Of a stretch of DNA of 64,000 nt, positions 40,766 to 49,892 are shown piece after piece. A program made the position numbers and the translations under genes. The notes under the pieces were generated by a model. That model was not told the origin of the DNA and did not search any database. It saw only the letters and a program-made list of their open reading frames with translations. How positions within the stretch are numbered: position 1 is the stretch's first letter; each line of letters begins with the position of its first letter. Origin of the DNA: Longimycelium tulufanense (lineage in GTDB: Bacteria > Actinomycetota > Actinomycetes > Mycobacteriales > Pseudonocardiaceae); contig NZ_BMMK01000014.1 in assembly GCF_014645795.1 (NCBI RefSeq), positions 102,184 through 166,183 on the forward strand. The letters are read 5' to 3'.

Positions 40766-42085
40766 ATGAGCAGCGAGGCGGCTCCCCCCGTGGGCCGTGC
40801 CATCACTGCCGTGGACGTCATCCGCGCGAAGCGGGACGGGCAGGTCCTGACGCCGGCACAGATCGACTGGGTCATCGACGCCTACACGCGTGGCGCTGTC
40901 GCGGACGAGCAGATGTCCGCGTTGGCGATGGCGATCTACCTCAACGGGATGAACCGGGCCGAGATAGCGCGCTGGACGCGGGCGATGGTGGAGTCCGGCG
41001 TGCACTTGGAACTGGGCGGTGTGGACCGGCCAACCGTCGACAAGCACTCGACGGGCGGTGTTGGTGACAAGATCACGTTGCCGCTCGCACCGCTGGTCGC
41101 CACGTGCGGGGCGGCGGTGCCGCAGCTGTCCGGGCGGGGGCTCGGCCACACCGGCGGGACGCTGGACAAGCTGGAGTCGATCCCGGGTTGGCGAGCACAC
41201 CTGTCGGTCGAGGAGATTTCCCGCCAGCTGCGGGACGTTGGCGCGGTGGTTTGCGCGGCGACCGAGGGGCTCGCCCCGGCCGACCGCAAGCTCTACGCGC
41301 TGCGTGACGTGACGAGCACTGTCGAGTCGGTGCCACTGATCGCCAGCTCGATCATGAGTAAGAAGATCGCCGAGGGCGCGGACGCGTTGGTGCTGGACGT
41401 GAAGGCCGGGTCGGGCGCCTTCATGAAGACGGTGAACGAGGCTCGGCGGCTGGCCGAGGCCCTGGTGGGGATCGGTGACGAGCACGAGCTCAAGGTGACC
41501 GCGCTGCTCACGGACATGTCGGTGCCGTTGGGGCATGCGGTCGGCAACGCGGTCGAGGTGGCCGAGGCCGTGCAGGTGCTGCGCGGTGACGGTCCGGCCG
41601 ACGTGGTGGAGCTGACCGTCGCGCTCGCCCGCGAGATGCTGGCGCTCGCCGGACTGCCCGATGTGGACCCGGGTGAGGTGCTGGGCTCGGGCGCGGCCTA
41701 CGAGACCTGGTGCCGGATGATTCGGGCGCAGGGCGGGGACCCGGAGGCGCCGCTGCCGCGCGCCCGGCACGTGCACGTGGTCGAGGCGGAGCGGGACGGG
41801 GTGCTCACCACGCTGGACGCGTACGCGGTGGGTGTCGCGGCCTGGCGGCTCGGTGCCGGCCGGACGCGGAAGGAAGAGGCGGTCCAGCACGCGGCCGGGG
41901 TGCTGTGCCTGGCGAAGCCCGGGGAGCGCGTGGCCGCCGGGCAACCGCTGCTGGAGCTGCACACCGACACGCCGGATGCGGTCCCGGCCGCGCTCGCGGC
42001 CCTGGCCCGGCAGATGGAGATCGCTGACGAGGCTCCCGCCCGCACACCGTTGGTCATGGACGTCCTCCGCGGCAAGGTCCGCTGA
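40766..42085 (+). CDS. deoA: Thymidine phosphorylase
   Basis: This 439-residue enzyme phosphorolyses thymidine and deoxyuridine to base and deoxyribose 1-phosphate. Hallmarks are DKHSTGGVGDKITLPLAPLVA (phosphate/substrate-binding), GRGLGHTGGTLDKLESIPG and KAGSGAFMKT. Three domains of the normal family length are present. The ATG at 40766 is preceded by GAGGAG. It is the last gene of the importer operon and is followed by a strong terminator. Its product feeds deoC and upp, also in this window. Confidence 0.96.
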   Translation: MSSEAAPPVGRAITAVDVIRAKRDGQVLTPAQIDWVIDAYTRGAVADEQMSALAMAIYLNGMNRAEIARWTRAMVESGVHLELGGVDRPTVDKHSTGGVGDKITLPLAPLVATCGAAVPQLSGRGLGHTGGTLDKLESIPGWRAHLSVEEISRQLRDVGAVVCAATEGLAPADRKLYALRDVTSTVESVPLIASSIMSKKIAEGADALVLDVKAGSGAFMKTVNEARRLAEALVGIGDEHELKVTALLTDMSVPLGHAVGNAVEVAEAVQVLRGDGPADVVELTVALAREMLALAGLPDVDPGEVLGSGAAYETWCRMIRAQGGDPEAPLPRARHVHVVEAERDGVLTTLDAYAVGVAAWRLGAGRTRKEEAVQHAAGVLCLAKPGERVAAGQPLLELHTDTPDAVPAALAALARQMEIADEAPARTPLVMDVLRGKVR

Positions 42086-42102
42086 GGCCGGCAGTACCTG
42101 AC

Positions 42103-42148
42103 CGAGGCCGGCCCGTGCGCGACGCACCGCGCCCACGGGCCGGCCTCG
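42103..42148 (+). terminator. Terminator of the nucleoside operon
   Basis: CGAGGCCGGCCCGTG (42103-42117) pairs perfectly with CACGGGCCGGCCTCG (42134-42148), a 15-bp stem 17 bases after deoA. Confidence 0.85.
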
Positions 42149-42777
42149 CGCTCGTGCCGACCGAAGGTGCGGTTCGCAACGGGGAGACGGGCGGGGGCAC
42201 CACTGCCACCCGAGCCAGGGCCGAAGGACGGTCGGTGGGCTGGGACTTCCGACCTCAAGTGCGGTTCGCGGGTGTGATCGGTGTGTGCGCGGGTCCGGCG
42301 GGCGGTGAGCCGCGCGAGCTGCGGATGGCAAACGTGGTTTGCACCGAGGACGCCGTCGACCAGCCCGGTCACGTCGGGTGCGGACGGCAAGTGCAGTTCA
42401 CTGCGGCGGGACTGGCGCTGCGGCGGGGCACTGCCGGCGGCTGCCGCGTTGACCAACCGCGCTTGCGGTTTGCGATTGTGTTCGGGAAAGGCGTGCTCGC
42501 GAGCGCCCTTCGTTCCCCCAGGCGCCCTGCCGCGGAACGCAGCGAGTAACCGATCGCCCAGAACGTCGTTGCCCTTCACCGGGCCTGTTCAGGCGGGGCC
42601 GCGTGTCGCCGGGCCTCCGGTCCCGGTGTGCAAATGGCTGTTCTCCGTCGGTGGACAAATCGCTGACCTGCGAAGACATTGGCGCACAAACAGCCGGCCG
42701 GCCATCGCCCACGCGGCCCGTCGCGGCCCGCTTAGCGTCCCCTCACGTCGCCATCGGCACGACGTCCAAGGGGGACC
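42149..42777. other. Gene-free interval before the SARP gene
   Basis: No gene is supported. Apart from the dispersed repeat copy at 42391-42504, nothing structured was recognised. The SARP promoter should be in the last 150 bases, where the sequence is slightly less GC-rich. Confidence 0.5.
42391..42504 (+). repeat. Dispersed intergenic repeat, copy 2
   Basis: This is the second copy of the element at 25083-25194, with the shared core CTGCCGCGTTG, CCAACCGC, GGTTTGCGA and GCGAGC. It lies in the gene-free interval 42149-42777. The neighbouring bases 42160-42370 also contain GCGGTTCGC and GTGGTTTGC fragments, which may be older partial copies. Confidence 0.6.
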
Positions 42778-43674
42778 ATGAACTGGCGGTTTGGTGTGCT
42801 CGGTCCGTTGGAGCTGCGCACCCCCACCGAGGTGCGCCCGATCTCAGCCCCGCAGCAACGGCGCGTCCTGACCACCCTGCTGCTCAACGCCGGCCAGCTC
42901 GTCGGGGTTCCGGCCCTGCTGTCCGCCCTGTGGGAGGACGAGCCCCCGGCCACCGGACGCAAGGCCGTCCAGGTCTATGTCTCCCAGCTGCGCCACCTGC
43001 TCGCCGACGCCCCCGGGGTCACGATCACCGGCTCCCGGCAGGGCTACCGGCTCCAGATCCCGCCCGGCTCGCTCGACCTGTACGAGTTCCGCGACCTCGT
43101 CCGCCGGGCCACGACGGCCACGATCCGGCCCACCGACCCCGCGGTCACCGCGGACCTGCTGCGCCAGGCCCTCGACCTCTGGCGCGGCACCCCCGCCCCG
43201 GACCTCGGCAACACCTGTCGCGGCCAGCGGCTCTGCGCCGCGCTCGAGGAGGAGCGGTTGACGGCCCTGGAACACCGCATCGACGCTGACCTGCGCGCGG
43301 GGCGCCACCGCGACCTGGTCCCCGAACTGATGGCCCTGGTCGCCGAGCAACCACTGCGGGAACGCCTGCGCGGCCAGCTCATGCTCGCCCTGCACCACTC
43401 CGGCCGCCAAGCCGACGCCCTCGCCGTCTTCGCCGAGGGCAAGCGGCAACTCGCCGACGAACTGGGCCTCGACCCGGGCCTGGAACTGCGGGAGCTGCAC
43501 ACCGCAATCCTCACCGGCGACCTCCCGTCGGCACCCGCCAACACCCTGGCGACCATCACCGCCACGAAGCAGTGGCCGATGCGGCTCCCGCGCAAGCTCC
43601 CCGCCAACCTCGAACCCGCCCGGCTCACCCTGACGCCGTATCAGACCGTCGTCTGCGCGGCGTGCCAGCGTTAG
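42778..43674 (+). CDS. Short SARP-type transcriptional regulator (BTAD)
   Basis: This 298-residue activator has an N-terminal OmpR-like winged helix (FGVLGPLELRTP, QQRRVLTTLLLNAGQLV, TGRKAVQVYVSQLRHLL). A bacterial transcriptional activation domain follows (about 95-245) with LRERLRGQLMLALHHSGRQ and ELGLDPGLELRELHTAIL. There is no ATPase or TPR part, so it belongs to the small SARP class that switches on secondary-metabolite or specialised genes. The ATG at 42778 is preceded by AAGGGGGACC. The C-terminal 40 residues are unmatched and end CAACQR. No biosynthetic cluster is adjacent, so its targets are unknown. Confidence 0.9.
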   Translation: MNWRFGVLGPLELRTPTEVRPISAPQQRRVLTTLLLNAGQLVGVPALLSALWEDEPPATGRKAVQVYVSQLRHLLADAPGVTITGSRQGYRLQIPPGSLDLYEFRDLVRRATTATIRPTDPAVTADLLRQALDLWRGTPAPDLGNTCRGQRLCAALEEERLTALEHRIDADLRAGRHRDLVPELMALVAEQPLRERLRGQLMLALHHSGRQADALAVFAEGKRQLADELGLDPGLELRELHTAILTGDLPSAPANTLATITATKQWPMRLPRKLPANLEPARLTLTPYQTVVCAACQR

Positions 43675-43775
43675 CATCCGGCGTCGGCGGGCCGAACAGC
43701 GGCCAGGACGCCCGAGCACGCTGACACGATCGAGCTGGCACAACCGAACCACGTCACGCACCCGAAAAACGGATC

Positions 43776-43801
43776 GGCCCCGGCCGTTCACGGCCGGGGC
43801 C
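43776..43801. terminator. Bidirectional terminator between SARP and M23 genes
   Basis: GGCCCCGGCCG (43776-43786) pairs perfectly with CGGCCGGGGCC (43791-43801) with a 4-base TTCA loop, between convergent genes. Confidence 0.85.
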
Positions 43802-43836
43802 AACCCTACTGCGGACCGAGTCAAGGGGGGAGGGAC

Positions 43837-44694
43837 TCAGGAACCGCAGTGCTCGAACGGGCTCGTGTAGGACTTGGAGCCCACCGAGCCGCCCCACTTC
43901 ACGCACTTGCCGGGGGCCTTCTTCTTCACCGGGCCGGCATAGTAGCTGAACGAACCGGAGTCGGTCACCCGCTTCTCACCCTTGACCTCGAGGAAGGCCG
44001 AGGCCGCGGTCTTCTTGCCGATCGCGGTGTGCTTCATCGACACAACGCAGTTGTAGCCGTTGCCCTTGTTGTACAGCAGGTAGACACGGCCCTCGCTACC
44101 CAGACCCTGGGAGTCGACGACCTTGTAGCCGTCACCACACGCCTGCTCGGCGGTGTAGGGGTTCTTGCTGTCACCGCCACCGCAGTTCTTGCTGGTGTAG
44201 TTGGCGGTGCCCCAGTACCTGATCTGGCTGCCGTTGAACTTGATCTTCACGGCGGAGCCGTTGTACCGCTCCTCGAAGTGCAGGTGCGGGCCGGTCGAAC
44301 CACCCGTGCTGCCGACGTTGCCGATGGCCTGCCCCTGCGACACGCGCTGGCCCACCGACACCTTCTGCGACGACAGGTGCGCGTAGCGGGTCGTCCAGCC
44401 GCCACCGTGGTCGATCTCGATCCACCGGCCGTAGCTGGTGCTGCCGGTGTTCGCCACCCGGCTGACCTTGCCGGCCGCCGACGCGACGACCGGGTCGCCG
44501 TTGTCGTTGGCGCGGTTGAAGTCGACGGAGTTCGCCGGGCTGTGGTTGGTCCGGGTCTGCCCCTCCCAGGTCTGCCCGCACGGGAACGGCATCTGGAAGG
44601 TCGGCGCCGCCTGGGCCTCACCCGCCCCGGCCGTCATGCCGCCGACACTCACCAGCAGGCCGATGCCTGCGGCAACGAGCCCCTTCAGCTTCAT
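43837..44694 (-). CDS. Exported M23 (LytM) peptidase with beta-rich C-terminal domain
   Basis: This 285-residue exported protein has a signal peptide (LVAAGIGLLVSVGGMTAG, cleavage after AQA). An M23 domain follows (about 32-170) with zinc ligands in NHSPANSVDFN (His and Asp) and HLHFE. A C-terminal domain (about 175-285) holds Cys pairs (NCGGG, CGDGYK, NCVVSM, KCVKWG, HCGS) in a beta-rich pattern. M23 enzymes cut glycyl or cross-bridge peptides in peptidoglycan. The ATG at 44694 follows AGGGGAGA. It is the last gene of a four-gene exported set on the minus strand. Confidence 0.88.
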   Translation of the reverse strand: MKLKGLVAAGIGLLVSVGGMTAGAGEAQAAPTFQMPFPCGQTWEGQTRTNHSPANSVDFNRANDNGDPVVASAAGKVSRVANTGSTSYGRWIEIDHGGGWTTRYAHLSSQKVSVGQRVSQGQAIGNVGSTGGSTGPHLHFEERYNGSAVKIKFNGSQIRYWGTANYTSKNCGGGDSKNPYTAEQACGDGYKVVDSQGLGSEGRVYLLYNKGNGYNCVVSMKHTAIGKKTAASAFLEVKGEKRVTDSGSFSYYAGPVKKKAPGKCVKWGGSVGSKSYTSPFEHCGS

Positions 44695-44861
44695 CTCATT
44701 TCTCCCCTCACGGTCACCGGTGGAGTACCGGGACCAACTTTTTGGAGGCTTCCGCGAACGATCACCGAGGTTTGAACGGCGCTGGAGTTCGCGGGGGCCG
44801 ACCGGGCGCGGGTGTCCCGCAGATGCACAGCACTGGCGGGCGGGTCCCCCCGCCCGACGTC

Positions 44862-45992
44862 TCAGCGGATGTAGCGGACCGCGTGCGCCGTCCACTTGTC
44901 CTTCTCGTAGAAGGACCGGATGTGCACGCTGTTGGAGTCCCGCGGCGGAGCGGCCTCGAGGATCTTGTCGCCGCCCAGGTAGATCGCGACGTGCGTGGTG
45001 GTGTTCGGGTTGTCGCCCTTGCCCCAGAAGATCAGGTCACCGCGCTGCAGGTCGCTGAGCGGAACGAAATACTTCTTCTTGTACTGCTGGGTGGTGTTGG
45101 CGCCGATGTCGATCCCGGCGCCCTTCCAGAACGCGTAGAGCGTCAGCCCGGAGCAGTCGAAGCCGTACCGGTTGTAGTCATCGCCCTTGGACGGGTCACC
45201 GTCCGGGTAATGGTGGATGCCGTAGGACGGCCCACCCTTGCCACCCCCACCCCACGCGTAGGTCAGGCCGCGACCCATCTGCGACCTCGCCGCCGCGATG
45301 ACCCGGTCGATCTTCTGCTGCCGGGTTCCGGTCGTCGGGCCCGCCGGACCGTTGTTGCGGCCGTGGTCCCGGGTCCCGTCGCCGGCGTGTGCACCGTCGG
45401 TGTCGCAGCGCGGCAATCCCTGGACGAAGCCGTCGACCCCGGTCTTGACGTACTTGTCGGGAACCCACAGCTTGTCGGTGGTGCGGTCCCAGATCGCGCC
45501 GCCGGCGAGCGCCTGGCAGACCACCTTCACCGGCTTGCCGGCCCTGTACTTGTCGACCACCGAGCCCGGGGCGTTGGCGGCATCACCCTTGTTCCTGCGC
45601 CCGTTGAGGTCGGTCTTCGCCGGGAAGGACTTGGGGATCGAGCACTCGGGCATCACCATGCCCGTGGAACCGGTCCTGACGTAGCCGTCCGGAATCCACA
45701 TGCCGTCGGTGGTCAGGTCCCAGATGTCGCTGCCGCCGTAGCTCGGCCCCCGCTCCTGGCAGACGAGCGTGACCTTGCCGCCGGTCTGATACATGTCCGC
45801 GATCCGCTGCTTCCCGACCGGGACCTTGGGGTCCTTGACGGTCCGGCCGTCCAAAGTGGTCGTTACCGGGAACGACTTCGTCGCTGCGCTCGCCGTCGCG
45901 GCCCCGGCCGCCAAGCCCGTGCCCACACAGGCCAGTGCGGCCAGGCCGGCGACCACACGACGCACGACGGTGGGGTTGTTGCGCTTCAGCAT
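44862..45992 (-). CDS. Exported NlpC/P60 peptidoglycan hydrolase with two SH3-like repeats
   Basis: This 376-residue exported protein has a signal peptide (RRVVAGLAALACVGTGLAA, ending ATASA) and two related modules (about 40-115 and 120-195). Each module has K(S)FP...DLNGR or TLDGR, a ..VVDKY/IADMY element and W(I/V)PD(G/K)YV(R/K)TG. The catalytic NlpC/P60 domain (about 225-375) carries YGFDCSGLTLYAFW (nucleophile Cys) and TTTHVAIYLGG (His). The enzyme cleaves gamma-D-Glu to diamino acid bonds. The ATG at 45992 overlaps the previous gene end by 7 bases, so translation is coupled. Confidence 0.92.
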   Translation of the reverse strand: MLKRNNPTVVRRVVAGLAALACVGTGLAAGAATASAATKSFPVTTTLDGRTVKDPKVPVGKQRIADMYQTGGKVTLVCQERGPSYGGSDIWDLTTDGMWIPDGYVRTGSTGMVMPECSIPKSFPAKTDLNGRRNKGDAANAPGSVVDKYRAGKPVKVVCQALAGGAIWDRTTDKLWVPDKYVKTGVDGFVQGLPRCDTDGAHAGDGTRDHGRNNGPAGPTTGTRQQKIDRVIAAARSQMGRGLTYAWGGGGKGGPSYGIHHYPDGDPSKGDDYNRYGFDCSGLTLYAFWKGAGIDIGANTTQQYKKKYFVPLSDLQRGDLIFWGKGDNPNTTTHVAIYLGGDKILEAAPPRDSNSVHIRSFYEKDKWTAHAVRYIR

Positions 45993-46432
45993 CGGACCTC
46001 CGAATGACCCTCGACGGGCTCACCACGAACCCAGCCGATCGCGAACGTGCACTGGGAGAGCGTGTTCGTGCCGTACGACCACACCTCCCGGGCACCGGCC
46101 GGCGCGCAGTAGTTCCCGGCGGTCCGGGCCTTCGCCTTGTCCCGACCGATCCCGACCGCGGCACAGGGACGCAGGCCCTTGCCCTGGTACGCCTTCCACA
46201 GGTAGATGTAGGCGTAGTTCTTGCCGCAGCCCTTGAACTGCTTGACTGAGGCGACCGTCGTGCCACCGGGGCCCTTGAGGTAGCCGGTGTCTCCGATCTG
46301 GACGGAGCTCGCGCAACGCGGGTTGGTCTCGGCGGCGCTGGCGGGCGTCGCGACCGCCACCCCCAGTGCCGAGGCGACCGCGACGCCCCCCGCCACCGAG
46401 CTCAGCCGACGGAGGAATGTCCTGCTGGACAT
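45986..46432 (-). CDS. Exported Cys-containing protein, paralogue A
   Basis: This 148-residue exported protein starts with a signal peptide (LRRLSSVAGGVAVASALGVA, cleavage after ASA). The mature part is about 115 residues with cysteines in NPRCASSV, FKGCGKNY, LRPCAAV, NYCAPAG and QCTF. The block ASVKQFKGCGKNYAYIY is shared with the next gene upstream (46460-46894), so the two are paralogues. No known family was recognised. It overlaps the NlpC/P60 gene by 7 bases and is probably co-transcribed with it and the M23 gene. Confidence 0.75.
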   Translation of the reverse strand: MSSRTFLRRLSSVAGGVAVASALGVAVATPASAAETNPRCASSVQIGDTGYLKGPGGTTVASVKQFKGCGKNYAYIYLWKAYQGKGLRPCAAVGIGRDKAKARTAGNYCAPAGAREVWSYGTNTLSQCTFAIGWVRGEPVEGHSEVRC

Positions 46433-46459
46433 GGCTCAATTCCTGTCTGGAGCGAGCCG

Positions 46460-46894
46460 TCAGCAGCGCTCGCTGGTCTTGCCGTACTTCTGGCCGGACT
46501 GGCTCGGCACCGACCCGAGCGCGACCGTGCACTTGTTCAGCGTGTTGGCGCCGGCGGACCAGTTCTCGGCCTTGTTGCTGATGCACCGCAGGTCCTGCAG
46601 CGTCTTGCCGACGGCGATCGACGCGCAGGTCTCCCAGCTCTTGTGGGTCTTGCGGTAGCTCTCCCAGACGTAGACGTAGGCCCAGTTCTTGCCGCAGCCC
46701 TTGAACTGCTTCACCGAGGCGATCTTCTGGCCGTTGTGCGTCACGTAGGCGGTCGACCCGATCTTGGTGACGCTGGAGCAGTACGGGTTCGTCTCGGCGC
46801 TGGCCGGGGCTGCCAGCGCCAGGGTGCCGCCGAGGGCGAGGGCGGTGGCGCCGACGAAGATGGCCGCGCGACGCGCGATCGTGCCGATGGACAT
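46460..46894 (-). CDS. Exported Cys-containing protein, paralogue B
   Basis: This 144-residue exported protein has a signal peptide (ARRAAIFVGATALALGGTLA, ending ASA). The mature part aligns with paralogue A: NPYCSSVTKIG, ASVKQFKGCGKNWAYVY, TCASIAVG and LNKCTVAL, plus a C-terminal Cys. The pattern suggests a compact disulfide-stabilised domain. The ATG at 46894 follows GGAGGAGA at good spacing. It is first in the four-gene exported set. It could assist or inhibit the neighbouring wall hydrolases, or bind a surface ligand; this is inference. Confidence 0.75.
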   Translation of the reverse strand: MSIGTIARRAAIFVGATALALGGTLALAAPASAETNPYCSSVTKIGSTAYVTHNGQKIASVKQFKGCGKNWAYVYVWESYRKTHKSWETCASIAVGKTLQDLRCISNKAENWSAGANTLNKCTVALGSVPSQSGQKYGKTSERC

Positions 46895-47140
46895 GGGGTT
46901 CTCTCCTCCACAGGACGCAAACCGTGGGTCCTCGCTACGGCCCGCTTCGGGCCCGCCGCCGACCGACCGGAATGTCCGTTCGGTCCGACCCACGCTTTGC
47001 ATCCTGTGCGGGAGGGGTTAGAAATCGCCTAGGCGTCGGTAAAGCCGCTGCTGAGGCGCGATATGGGGGCGGCCGTGTGCCCGGCGTCGCGACACGGCGG
47101 GGCGCACGCAAAAACCCGTTACGCCCCGAACGAAACGAAC

Positions 47141-47166
47141 GGGGCGGCCCCCGAAGGGACCGCCCC
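47141..47166 (-). terminator. Terminator after the coiled-coil gene
   Basis: GGGGCGG (47141-47147) pairs with CCGCCCC (47160-47166), and the inner CCC/GGG can extend the stem. It lies 20 bases past the stop codon of the minus-strand gene. Confidence 0.65.
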
Positions 47167-47186
47167 ACCCGTGTCTCCCGGCCGGA

Positions 47187-48422
47187 TCAGGCACTTTCTG
47201 CGTTGATATCGGGCACGTCGTCGATGTTCTTGTCGGTGTCTCGCTTCGCGGACTTGCCGCGGCTGGCACGGCGTTGCGGGCGGGGGAGGGAAGCCGGCAC
47301 CGGCGGGGCCGCGGGTGCCCCACCGCCCAGGATCAGCTCGGCGAACGTGGCCATGGCCTCGTCGAGCTGCCCGGCCTGCCGCCGCTCGGACTCCTCGTTG
47401 GCCTTGCGCACCAACGACACCAGCGACGCCTCGTCCGGGCGGTCCGACAGCGAGCCGTCGATCCTGGTCAGACCCTGCTGCACGGTGCCGGCCAGCTCGC
47501 CGATCTGGGAGCCGACCCCGTCCTCGACCGCGTCCAGCCGCGCCGCCACCTGGTGGAGCCGGTCGGTGAGCTGCGCCAGCCGCTGCGCCAGCGAGTCCAG
47601 CCGGTTGGCGTCGAGGTCGTCGAGCTTGCCGTACACCGACTCGCGGGTCTCGGCGAGCGAGGTGTGCAGGGTGTCCGATGCCTGGTCGACGGTGCGCTGC
47701 ACGGCCTCCACCGACTCGCTGAGGGAACGCTGCACCCCGTCGGTGGACTCGCCGACGTGCCGGCGCAACAGCTCCGCCGCCTCGCTGGTGTGCCGCTGCA
47801 GCGCCTCGGCTGCCTCGGTGAGCGAGCGCTGCACGGCCTCCCGCGTGCCGTCCAGGTGCTCGTGCACGCCCTCGTCGACCTCGTCGACCCGGCCCCGCAG
47901 CGTCGTCTCCAACGCTTCCAGGCGGTCCCGCACCGGGCCGTGCACGGCGCCGGGCAGCCCGTCGAGCCGGACGTCGGTCTTGTCGAAGCGTCCGTTGATG
48001 TCGTCCAGTCGCTTGTGGATGTGAGCCAGCCGGTCCTCCAGACCGTCCATCCGGCCGGCGACTCCGTCGAACCGGCCGGCGACCCCGTCCAGCCGGCCAT
48101 CCAGCTGGGCGAAGGGCTTGGCGAGCTTGTCCACCAGGCCGTCCACCGCGCGACCGAGCGCGGTGATGGCACCGTCCTGGGCCTCCAACTTGGCAAGTGC
48201 CTCGTCCAGCCGCTCGGCGAGCACGCTCACCTCGGTGCGGTCGGGCAGCTCCGACAGGCGCTTGCGCACCGAGCCGAGCGACTCCAGCGGGGACAGGCGG
48301 GCGTGGATCTCGTCCAGCGCGTCGAAGATCTGCTGCTGCTCGCTCTCGCGGATCTCCGCGGCCCGAGTCAGCATGCTGCGCATCCGGTCGAACGACAACG
48401 CTGCGTGGTTGTTCTCGTTCAC
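47187..48422 (-). CDS. Long coiled-coil protein of unknown function
   Basis: This 411-residue protein is almost entirely alpha-helical with heptad-like repeats. Motifs recur such as RLDGV, GRFDGVAGRMDG and EAVQRS-(L/T)TEAAEALQ, with internal 11- and 22-residue-like repeats, and no membrane or signal segment. A disordered Ala/Pro-rich stretch (about 350-400) and an acidic tail end the protein. Such proteins act as scaffolds, septum or chromosome-associated factors in actinobacteria, but no name can be given. The ATG at 48422 was taken as start. It stands alone. Confidence 0.65.
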   Translation of the reverse strand: MNENNHAALSFDRMRSMLTRAAEIRESEQQQIFDALDEIHARLSPLESLGSVRKRLSELPDRTEVSVLAERLDEALAKLEAQDGAITALGRAVDGLVDKLAKPFAQLDGRLDGVAGRFDGVAGRMDGLEDRLAHIHKRLDDINGRFDKTDVRLDGLPGAVHGPVRDRLEALETTLRGRVDEVDEGVHEHLDGTREAVQRSLTEAAEALQRHTSEAAELLRRHVGESTDGVQRSLSESVEAVQRTVDQASDTLHTSLAETRESVYGKLDDLDANRLDSLAQRLAQLTDRLHQVAARLDAVEDGVGSQIGELAGTVQQGLTRIDGSLSDRPDEASLVSLVRKANEESERRQAGQLDEAMATFAELILGGGAPAAPPVPASLPRPQRRASRGKSAKRDTDKNIDDVPDINAESA

Positions 48423-48800
48423 GGCGGGTAAGACCTTCCGAGGGGAGGGGAGACCTCCGGGAGCCTAACCACTGATCCGGGGTGGATCCCATGGCCCCCG
48501 GCGCGTCGGGGCGACATCTGGCCCCCATTGCGCTATTTGGGTGGCGCTCCGGGCGGCCGACGCGGAATATTGATCTTGATGCGGTGACTCAGTACCCGGC
48601 TGCATCTCCAATCAGGTGACAAAATCTTCGGTTATGTCATTGCACCCCGTAGCGGAAAACCGGCACGACGGACCGGCTCTCCGCCCGTCGGGGTGGTTTT
48701 CCCTCCCCGTGTAACGCGTCGATCAAGTTGATCATCTTATCCACTGTGGTCCCGGTCAACCCAGGCCGAACACGCCGAAGCCCCGCGATAGCGTGACGCC
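48423..48800. other. Intergenic region before add
   Basis: About 380 bases with no gene. An AT-richer part at 48560-48650 and 48720-48750 (for example TTGATCATCTTATCC) probably holds the divergent promoters of the coiled-coil gene and add. No certain boxes were picked. Confidence 0.4.
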
Positions 48801-49892
48801 ATGTCGACCCCGGTGACCCTGGAGAACATTCGCCGCGCGCCCAAGGTGTTGTTGCACGACCACCTTGACGGCGGCCTGCGCCCGCAAACCGTGATCGAGC
48901 TGGCGCGCGAGTGCGGCTATCGCGACCTCCCCACACACGACGCCGACGACCTCGGCACCTGGTTCGCCGACGCCGCCGACTCCGGCTCACTGGTGCGATA
49001 CCTGGAGACGTTCGGCCACACCGTCGGGGTCCTGCAGACCCGCGACGCCATCGTCCGGGTGGCCGCCGAGGCCGCCGAGGACCTCGCCGCCGACGGCGTG
49101 GTCTACGCCGAGGTGAAGTACGCGCCCGAGCTGTTCACCGAGCGCGGTCTCGGGCTCGACGAGATCGTCACCGCCGTGCAGGAGGGCTTCCGGCTGGGAG
49201 AGAAGCGCGCCGCCGCGGCCGGGTACCGGATCCGGGTCGGCACGCTGCTGTGCGCGATGCGGCAGAACGACCGCGGCCGGGAGATCGCCGAGCTGGTGGT
49301 CCGGCACCGGGACACCGGTGTGGTCGGCTTCGACATCGCCGGACCGGAGGACGGGTTCCCACCCACCCGGATGCTGGACGCCTTCCAGTACCTCCGCGAC
49401 AACAACGTGCACTTCACCATCCACGCGGGCGAGGCGTTCGGGCCGGCGTCCATCTGGGAGGCCGTGCAGCGGTGCGGGGCCGAGCGCCTCGGCCACGGCG
49501 CCCGCATCATCGAGGACATCACCTTTGCCGAGGACGGCACGGCGGAGCTCGGGCGGCTGGCCGCCTACGTCCGCGACCGTCGAATCCCGCTGGAGCTCTG
49601 CCCCGCCTCGAACCTGCAGACCGGCATCGCGAAGACGGTTGCCGACCACCCGTTCGGACCCCTGGCCAAGCTTGGCTTCCGGGTCACCGTGAACACGGAC
49701 AACCGGCTGATGAGCCACTGCATGCCCAGCACCGAGACGGCCACGCTGGCGGAGACCTTCGGTTACGACTGGACGGATCTGGAGCGCTTCACCGTCGACG
49801 CGATGGAGGCGGCGTTCGTGGACTACGACCAGCGTCGCCAGATCATCGACGACGTGATCAGGCCGGCCTACGCGAAGCTGAAGGCCGACTGA
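48801..49892 (+). CDS. add: Adenosine deaminase
   Basis: This 363-residue zinc enzyme deaminates adenosine and deoxyadenosine to inosine forms. The metal and catalytic motifs are LLHDHLDGG (two His, in the H.H position), FTIHAGEAFG (His and Glu), RLGHGARI and RVTVNTDNRLMS (Asp). The length is normal for the family. The ATG at 48801 fits the family start. It complements the nucleoside importer operon by taking purine nucleosides into salvage. Confidence 0.95.
   Translation: MSTPVTLENIRRAPKVLLHDHLDGGLRPQTVIELARECGYRDLPTHDADDLGTWFADAADSGSLVRYLETFGHTVGVLQTRDAIVRVAAEAAEDLAADGVVYAEVKYAPELFTERGLGLDEIVTAVQEGFRLGEKRAAAAGYRIRVGTLLCAMRQNDRGREIAELVVRHRDTGVVGFDIAGPEDGFPPTRMLDAFQYLRDNNVHFTIHAGEAFGPASIWEAVQRCGAERLGHGARIIEDITFAEDGTAELGRLAAYVRDRRIPLELCPASNLQTGIAKTVADHPFGPLAKLGFRVTVNTDNRLMSHCMPSTETATLAETFGYDWTDLERFTVDAMEAAFVDYDQRRQIIDDVIRPAYAKLKAD

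Noticed and set aside
42778..43674. SARP gene as sign of an antibiotic cluster here
   Set aside because: No biosynthetic genes lie nearby; only the regulator itself is supported.
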